Below are positions 59,355 through 64,000 of a stretch of DNA of 64,000 nt, piece by piece. This DNA comes from Fimenecus sp964457415 (GTDB lineage Bacteria; Bacillota; Clostridia; Oscillospirales; Acutalibacteraceae). Under the pieces are notes generated by a model. It searched no databases and had not been told where the DNA came from. It saw nothing but the letters and a program-made list of their open reading frames with translations. Each line of letters begins with the position of its first letter. Position 1 is the stretch's first letter. The translations under genes and the position numbers were made by a program. The stretch is from the NCBI GenBank assembly GCA_964457415.1, contig CAYWFB010000001.1:1-64000 (forward strand), written 5' to 3'.

Positions 59355-61829
59355 TCAACTTTTAATATTTCTTATATACCTGCAACCATAGTTTCTGTAA
59401 TTTGAACACCCAAAAAACTCACCGTATGGACCAGAACGTTTTACTAATCGACCACCACACAAAGGACATTCATATTGTTCTTTCTTCATACTATCACCAT
59501 ACCTCAACTGCAGTTCTTTTACAAAATCAGATTCCTGCTTATCAACAGTCACCAAAATTGCTTTTTCTTTAGCCCTCGTCATTGCTACATAAAACAATCG
59601 GCGTTCCTCAGCAAATGGATACTGGTCACAGTTATCAAGAAGCAATTCAAGAATTGCCGCCTCCTGAACTTTACTCGGAAATCCCATTCGAGATTTTTTA
59701 TTATTAATAATAAACACGTAATCTGCCTGCAACCCCTTAGATTTATGTGCTGTAATAAAGTTCATTTTTAGGTCATGACGATTTTTATAAACAACATCAA
59801 TCAAGCCACTAATGTTATTATATTTGCAATCAAACAAACCATTTTCACTAAGTAATTTACTATCAAAAGTGTACCGTCCAATAAAGAATACTGAACTCCC
59901 TTTGGGTAAATCATCTAATCTTGAGGCCATAAACTCTATAGCAAATTTATCTGTATAACCAGTTACCTGACCTAATACAAAACTTTTTGAATCAATATTT
60001 CCTTTGATTGATTTTTTTATCTGAATGGGATTTTGCATTATAAAATTGCCACTTATTTCAATAAGTTGCTGACTGAAACGATATGTAGTTTCTATTTTGC
60101 TTAATTCCGTTGCACCCCAATATTTTTCAAAGTTCAGTATATATCCTATATCACTACCTGCAAAACGATATATGCTCTGCCAGTCGTCTCCAACACAGAA
60201 CAAATCAAAATCTTGTGAATCACGCAATGCTTTAAGTAATGAATACCTCGCCTTTGAAATATCCTGGTATTCATCGACAATTACACATTTATATGGACTG
60301 TAGTATTTCTTTTCATTGACATATTGCGTTGCAAGATTAATCATATCATTAAAATCAATCTCGTTATTTTGTTTTAAATAATCACAATAAGCATTGAAAA
60401 TAGGCTCAATTAAATTAAGTATTGTAAAATTGCTTTGGGCGTTGCTATTACCAACATTTAATTGTCTAACAGTACTAATCGTATATCCATTACTTTTAAT
60501 AAGATTTATCACTGTCTCAAATAATTCAATAATACCATCAAGAATCGAAGGCTCCGTTGCAAGTTGAGACCATAATTCCTGTGCAGATTTCGGGTTTAAT
60601 TCAACACCATTTTCTTTGAGTTTTTTCTTAAGATTATCTAGCAAAGTCCCCTCAAACTTTTCATAAGCATAACACTCTATCATTGTCGTGTTATTTGCCT
60701 CATGTAATTCTCTCTTCCAATTCATTGACTCTTGATAAACCTGAGTTGCGGTCTTACCTTTTGAGCCGTTGAAATATGCTGGAACCTCACCATTTTTGTT
60801 TATACCAAAATATTCAATATAAATATTATACTTTGGAAGGTGAAAATCTGGTTGATATTGCGTATTCTCTTTTGTGCGAGTATCTATCCCATAAGGGCAT
60901 TCATAAATATACTCCACTCCGTTTTGAGCAAGAAAATTTGCAATATCCATTTCACCATAACTTTTTACTATTTCATTACTTACGGTCGTAGGTGGATTCA
61001 GTTTTAAGTAATCTTCGTATTCTGCACGTGTCTGAAAGTCAAATTCGGATTTTGCAACTACTCGATTATAGAGCAAATATAAGCTCAAAAGTTGAAGATA
61101 TGCATCTGACTCCATTAAATCAGATATTTTTTCTTTTATGAACTTACGCAAATTAAGTTGAGTTATCTTAGGTGCAATACCATTAAATTCCGTAATAATA
61201 TTCAGTCCCAATTTGTGAAATGTAGAAGCTGCAATTTCATATCCTGTTTCTTTATTTATTCTCTGACACATTTCACTTGCAGAAGCGTTTGTGAAAGATA
61301 AGACAAGAATATCTTCTGGCTTATATTGCTTTGTTTTCAATAAAAATTTAATTTTTCCAACAACAGTAGTTGTTTTACCAGTTCCTGCCCCGGCGATTAC
61401 CAAATGGTTATGTGCATCTTTCAGGATGCATGTCATTTGTTGCTTATCCAACCTGTGTCCTTCAACATCACCTATGAGCGTATACGCATTTTGAATTTTT
61501 AATTCTGCAATTCGATTATTGTGAGTTTGTATTCGATGTTTTAATTGTTTTAGTGCATCTTGAATGGCTATCCTTTGAGTTAAAAAAGAATTGAAATTAT
61601 TTGCCTTTTTAATTGTTTTTATATTAAATAATGAAATTTCATTTAACAATTCCGAATATTGCAATTGCCATTCTTCAGCTTTAGAGGGTTCAATAAAGTC
61701 ATCATTATTAAACAAGCTTGAAATTTCTTTTAAAGCAAAAGAAATCCGTGCGATATAACTATCACACAAATCATTTCGTTCTTTTATTTTTGCTTTGTGT
61801 CGTTCAATCAGTTTTTTAATAAAACCCAT
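59355..61829 (-). CDS. UvrD/helicase IV-like DNA helicase with nuclease-like insert and zinc finger
   Basis: An 824-residue superfamily 1 helicase. Walker A GAGTGKTT (147-154), Walker B VDEYQDIS, CVGDDWQSIYRFAG, TTYRFSQQ, TAHKSKGLQADYV and ERRLFYVAMTRAK closely follow E. coli helicase IV (HelD). Between helicase motifs lies an insert (about 290-400) with IANFLAQNGVEYIYE, PDFHLPKYNIYIEYFG and NWKRELHEAN, resembling a PD-(D/E)xK nuclease core. The C-terminus has a topoisomerase-type zinc finger (CPLCGG...C...C). Deformylase-like and FRG genes precede it. It may act in repair or in phage defence. Confidence 0.88.
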   Translation of the reverse strand: MGFIKKLIERHKAKIKERNDLCDSYIARISFALKEISSLFNNDDFIEPSKAEEWQLQYSELLNEISLFNIKTIKKANNFNSFLTQRIAIQDALKQLKHRIQTHNNRIAELKIQNAYTLIGDVEGHRLDKQQMTCILKDAHNHLVIAGAGTGKTTTVVGKIKFLLKTKQYKPEDILVLSFTNASASEMCQRINKETGYEIAASTFHKLGLNIITEFNGIAPKITQLNLRKFIKEKISDLMESDAYLQLLSLYLLYNRVVAKSEFDFQTRAEYEDYLKLNPPTTVSNEIVKSYGEMDIANFLAQNGVEYIYECPYGIDTRTKENTQYQPDFHLPKYNIYIEYFGINKNGEVPAYFNGSKGKTATQVYQESMNWKRELHEANNTTMIECYAYEKFEGTLLDNLKKKLKENGVELNPKSAQELWSQLATEPSILDGIIELFETVINLIKSNGYTISTVRQLNVGNSNAQSNFTILNLIEPIFNAYCDYLKQNNEIDFNDMINLATQYVNEKKYYSPYKCVIVDEYQDISKARYSLLKALRDSQDFDLFCVGDDWQSIYRFAGSDIGYILNFEKYWGATELSKIETTYRFSQQLIEISGNFIMQNPIQIKKSIKGNIDSKSFVLGQVTGYTDKFAIEFMASRLDDLPKGSSVFFIGRYTFDSKLLSENGLFDCKYNNISGLIDVVYKNRHDLKMNFITAHKSKGLQADYVFIINNKKSRMGFPSKVQEAAILELLLDNCDQYPFAEERRLFYVAMTRAKEKAILVTVDKQESDFVKELQLRYGDSMKKEQYECPLCGGRLVKRSGPYGEFFGCSNYRNYGCRYIRNIKS

Positions 61830-61851
61830 AAGTGCTCCAAAATCTAATTAA

Positions 61852-62265
61852 TTATATTAATATCCCATCACAATGGTCGATTTCGTGCTGAATTATTTGT
61901 GCTGTCCACCCGGTGAAAGTTTTGATTTGGATTTGGAATTCAGCTGTCTGCCACTGCACTTTTATGCTCTTGAAACGATTACACTTACGTGGGCTACCAA
62001 GTAATGAAAGGCATCCCTCTTCTGTTTCATAAGGCTCTGATTTCTTAATGATTTCAGGATTGAACATAGTCATATATGTACCATCATTATCAAAACAGAT
62101 AATGCGTTTATGAACACCAATCATATTAGCAGCCATACCAACACAACCTTCAGCATTAGCAATAAGTGTGTCAAGCAAATCCTGTGCCACCTGCAAATCT
62201 TCAATTGTAGCCTTCTCCGATTTCATTGCCAACAAAATCGGGTCATGAATTACTTCTTTAATCAT
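61852..62265 (-). CDS. Peptide-deformylase-like protein
   Basis: A 137-residue deformylase homologue. Motif II EGCLSL (C85) and motif III QHEIDH (H127, E128, H131) for metal binding are intact. Motif I reads GMAANMIG, with Met48 in place of the usual catalytic glutamine (GxGLAAxQ). So activity on N-formyl-methionine is uncertain; it may be a divergent paralogue with another role. AAGGAG precedes the start. It lies 22 bases ahead of the helicase gene and may be in its operon. Confidence 0.85.
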   Translation of the reverse strand: MIKEVIHDPILLAMKSEKATIEDLQVAQDLLDTLIANAEGCVGMAANMIGVHKRIICFDNDGTYMTMFNPEIIKKSEPYETEEGCLSLLGSPRKCNRFKSIKVQWQTAEFQIQIKTFTGWTAQIIQHEIDHCDGILI

Positions 62266-62395
62266 TGTTACTCCTTGTTTATCTTATGCAACAGATTTTT
62301 GCATAAGAGTCTATGACTATATTTTTATTATAATTAGGCACAAAAACGAACTTTTTGATATCTTTATGTTGTTGGCGCAATCAAAGTGTTGCAAT

Positions 62396-63304
62396 TTATT
62401 TTTTCTTAAAACTTTCCCTTTTTAATGTTCTTTCATCTATAATCCTACGCTTTACAGCTTCACAGATACTACTAAGGTCTGGCATTAAACGAAACGTATT
62501 GTATCCTAATGTGTCAAGATACTGTATAAGTTCATCACGCAAATCCTTATGAATTCTAATCACATGAGAGTTGTTTTGAAGGATGCGCAAATGCTCATCT
62601 TTATCTAATGTGTAAGGGAACATAAATAATCCTTGTTGCATAATAATTCTCTGATTTGATTGGTTCGGATCAATAAATAAAATTGCATGATTCTTGATTT
62701 TTTTCTCTTTGTCATTAGAATTTTCAATTGTATCAGTAAACCCATCAAGAGACCATATACTCCTATGTAATTTATTATCTCCAAACAAGTCAGTTACACT
62801 ATCAATACATTGACTTGCTTTTTTTGACAGTGAATCTGTTTTCGTCCATTTCATGTTATGTATTTCATCATTCAAAGGAATAGACGAAACACATAAATTT
62901 TCTTTTAAAGAAGCATATCTTACATAATAATATGTTTTATCATCTTTTTCTTTATATTTGGGTCCTTTAGGCATATATAATGCAAAAGAAAGGGCAATAA
63001 ACGGATTTCGCGTGAAGTCGAGCAATCTCGTAGGCAAGCCAAAATGCTGAGCATATGACATGAAGTCTATGGGCGTATTTGCGCGAAAATAATTGCTACC
63101 ATACTTTTCAAAATCATGAAGCAACTCATTTTCAACATCTGCATAGTCTTTATCACGAATAACATTAGGAAACAACTCATCTTGCTTACCGTATCCTCTA
63201 AATACATAATCGCCATTACGAGCTAAAGCATTTAGTCTATCTATTACACCTTCAATACCGTCTTGTGTCTCTATAGTATTCAAATCAATATTATCTACCT
63301 TCAT
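62396..63304 (-). CDS. FRG-domain protein
   Basis: A 302-residue protein with the FRG domain: FRGYGKQDELFPNV (35-48) and QHFGLPTRLLDFTRNPFIALSFA. The FRG domain is widespread on mobile and defence islands but has no proven activity I can name. Start at 63304 follows GGGGGATTAAAG; an in-frame ATG 33 bases upstream is not supported. No toxin partner is adjacent; the neighbours are a Nudix gene and a deformylase-like gene. Confidence 0.8.
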   Translation of the reverse strand: MKVDNIDLNTIETQDGIEGVIDRLNALARNGDYVFRGYGKQDELFPNVIRDKDYADVENELLHDFEKYGSNYFRANTPIDFMSYAQHFGLPTRLLDFTRNPFIALSFALYMPKGPKYKEKDDKTYYYVRYASLKENLCVSSIPLNDEIHNMKWTKTDSLSKKASQCIDSVTDLFGDNKLHRSIWSLDGFTDTIENSNDKEKKIKNHAILFIDPNQSNQRIIMQQGLFMFPYTLDKDEHLRILQNNSHVIRIHKDLRDELIQYLDTLGYNTFRLMPDLSSICEAVKRRIIDERTLKRESFKKK

Positions 63305-63412
63305 CTTTAATCCCCCCGTATTTTTGCATAAAAGCATATCAATCAGTTCCTACACTCCGCAAATCATTTTTACCAAATATCTTGTATCAAAGCAATAAAT
63401 AAAACCTTTTTA

Positions 63413-63799
63413 TCATTGTGCACCTTTAATAATCTTTTCAAGGATTTCTTTATCTGCTGGGCAAAAGTTGTATTTTGGGCTTTCTGCAGGAGTAATCCAC
63501 TTAATATCGTTGTTTTCAAGCTTTTGCGGCGCACTTTCAGCAATTATTGCGTTGAACAATGTTAAGTGCACTGTGACGTCTGGATACTCATGAACCACGT
63601 CCATAAATACATCGGCAACAGAAAGCGTTATTGACAATTCTTCCTGACACTCGCGAACGAGTGCCTGTTCTTTTGTTTCACCAGGTTCGACCTTACCACC
63701 GACAAATTCCCAAAGTAAACCACGTGCTTTATGTACAGGTCGTTGACAAATCATAAACTTATCATTATCCCATATTAATGCTGCAACTACTTCCACCAT
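63413..63799 (-). CDS. Nudix hydrolase, MutT-like
   Basis: A 128-residue Nudix enzyme with the complete box GGKVEPGETKEQALVREC then QEELSI (GX5EX7REUXEE pattern). The overall form (ICQRPVHKARGLLWEFVGG) is that of 8-oxo-dGTP pyrophosphatase-type proteins that clean the nucleotide pool. It follows the metallopeptidase gene by 16 bases, so the two are co-transcribed. Confidence 0.9.
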   Translation of the reverse strand: MVEVVAALIWDNDKFMICQRPVHKARGLLWEFVGGKVEPGETKEQALVRECQEELSITLSVADVFMDVVHEYPDVTVHLTLFNAIIAESAPQKLENNDIKWITPAESPKYNFCPADKEILEKIIKGAQ

Positions 63800-63815
63800 A
63801 TATTCAACCTACTTT

Positions 63816-64000
63816 TTAAGGAATGCGATTTAGATACATTCCACCGTTTTGTTTTAACCACAAGTGGCATTTTTTATAATCCGGGAAAACTTTATCAATT
63901 TCTGCATAAAATTTTGCTGAATGGTTCATGTGTTTTCTGTGGCAAAGCTCGTGTACAACAATACTATCAATGATTTCATCGGGTAGCAACACCAAAAGAC
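63816..64000 (-). CDS. YgjP-type (DUF45) metallopeptidase, C-terminal end
   Basis: Only the last 61 or so codons are in the window. They contain the HExxH-type zinc motif VVHELCHRKHMNHSAKFY and the family ending DYKKCHLWLKQNG. The 5' part lies beyond position 64000. YgjP-like proteins are often encoded with type I restriction or other island genes; the enzyme's target is unknown. Confidence 0.85.
   Translation of the reverse strand, partial: LLVLLPDEIIDSIVVHELCHRKHMNHSAKFYAEIDKVFPDYKKCHLWLKQNGGMYLNRIP

Overview
This 64 kb window looks like chromosome from an uncultured anaerobic gut Firmicute, most likely a clostridial (Oscillospiraceae/Ruminococcaceae-like) lineage. The basis is AT-rich DNA, strong GGAGG ribosome sites, a NuoE/NuoF-type [FeFe]-hydrogenase module, ECF transport, an obg-mrnC-lepA-hemW run, and glycan-degrading loci (GH3, GH51, GH38 and broken GH43 and GH78 genes). 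No plasmid or phage backbone, rRNA, intact tRNA or CRISPR array was seen.

Core part (1-47 kb). 1-2.5 kb: an electron-bifurcating hydrogenase-type operon (minus strand, cut by the window edge) behind a promoter with a Rex-like operator. 2.7-6.1 kb: vitamin B6 salvage (PdxR-like regulator, divergent pyridoxal kinase, ECF S-component, TatD-linked radical SAM protein). 6.2-7.2 kb: two small HTH proteins and a small membrane protein behind a LexA-type (SOS) box. 7.7-13.7 kb: obg, mrnC, YitT, lepA, a prolyl-tRNA editing protein and hemW. 14-24 kb: metA, a phosphodiesterase, folD, lgt, a paired M16 peptidase locus, a radical SAM/SPASM-like protein, an AraC regulator and a YczE-like membrane protein. 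24-34 kb: DUF1015, VanZ, a solute-binding lipoprotein, rmuC, a GH3 glucosidase, asnA and asnS. 34-38 kb: a YtrA-type GntR/ABC operon. 38-47 kb: GH51 arabinofuranosidase, GH38 mannosidase with its GPH transporter, and nagB. Two copies of a REP-associated tyrosine transposase (one truncated) carry REP-like palindromes inside their own coding sequence; related REP units lie in intergenic DNA.

Accessory part (47-64 kb). From 47.46 to 52.6 kb a 23-nt sequence resembling a tRNA 3' end recurs three times in direct orientation, each time followed by a hairpin terminator. The copies bound two gene cassettes. The first is a barnase-type RNase gene with an overlapping barstar gene, driven by a consensus promoter with a perfect SOS box; a second barstar gene is cut off after 12 codons next to the second copy. 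The second cassette holds a Fic protein with palindromic operators, a CrtI-like desaturase/isomerase and a ferredoxin-reductase fusion. Broken glycosidase C-termini (GH43, GH78) flank the array. From 54.8 to 64 kb all genes are on the minus strand and look like a defence or conflict island: three ComEC-like metallo-beta-lactamase (MBL) proteins with a membrane protein in one operon, a helicase IV-like UvrD protein with a nuclease-like insert, a deformylase-like protein, an FRG-domain protein, a Nudix hydrolase and a YgjP-like metallopeptidase.

The strongest candidate for an undescribed system is the MBL operon (54.85-58.93 kb). One MBL protein ends in a domain resembling the AGS-C sensor of SMODS/CBASS nucleotidyltransferases, and its reading frame is joined only across an A-AAA-AAT heptamer. 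The second candidate is the SOS-controlled barnase/barstar cassette within the repeat-bounded array. Family assignments come from motif recognition only; no database searches were run.
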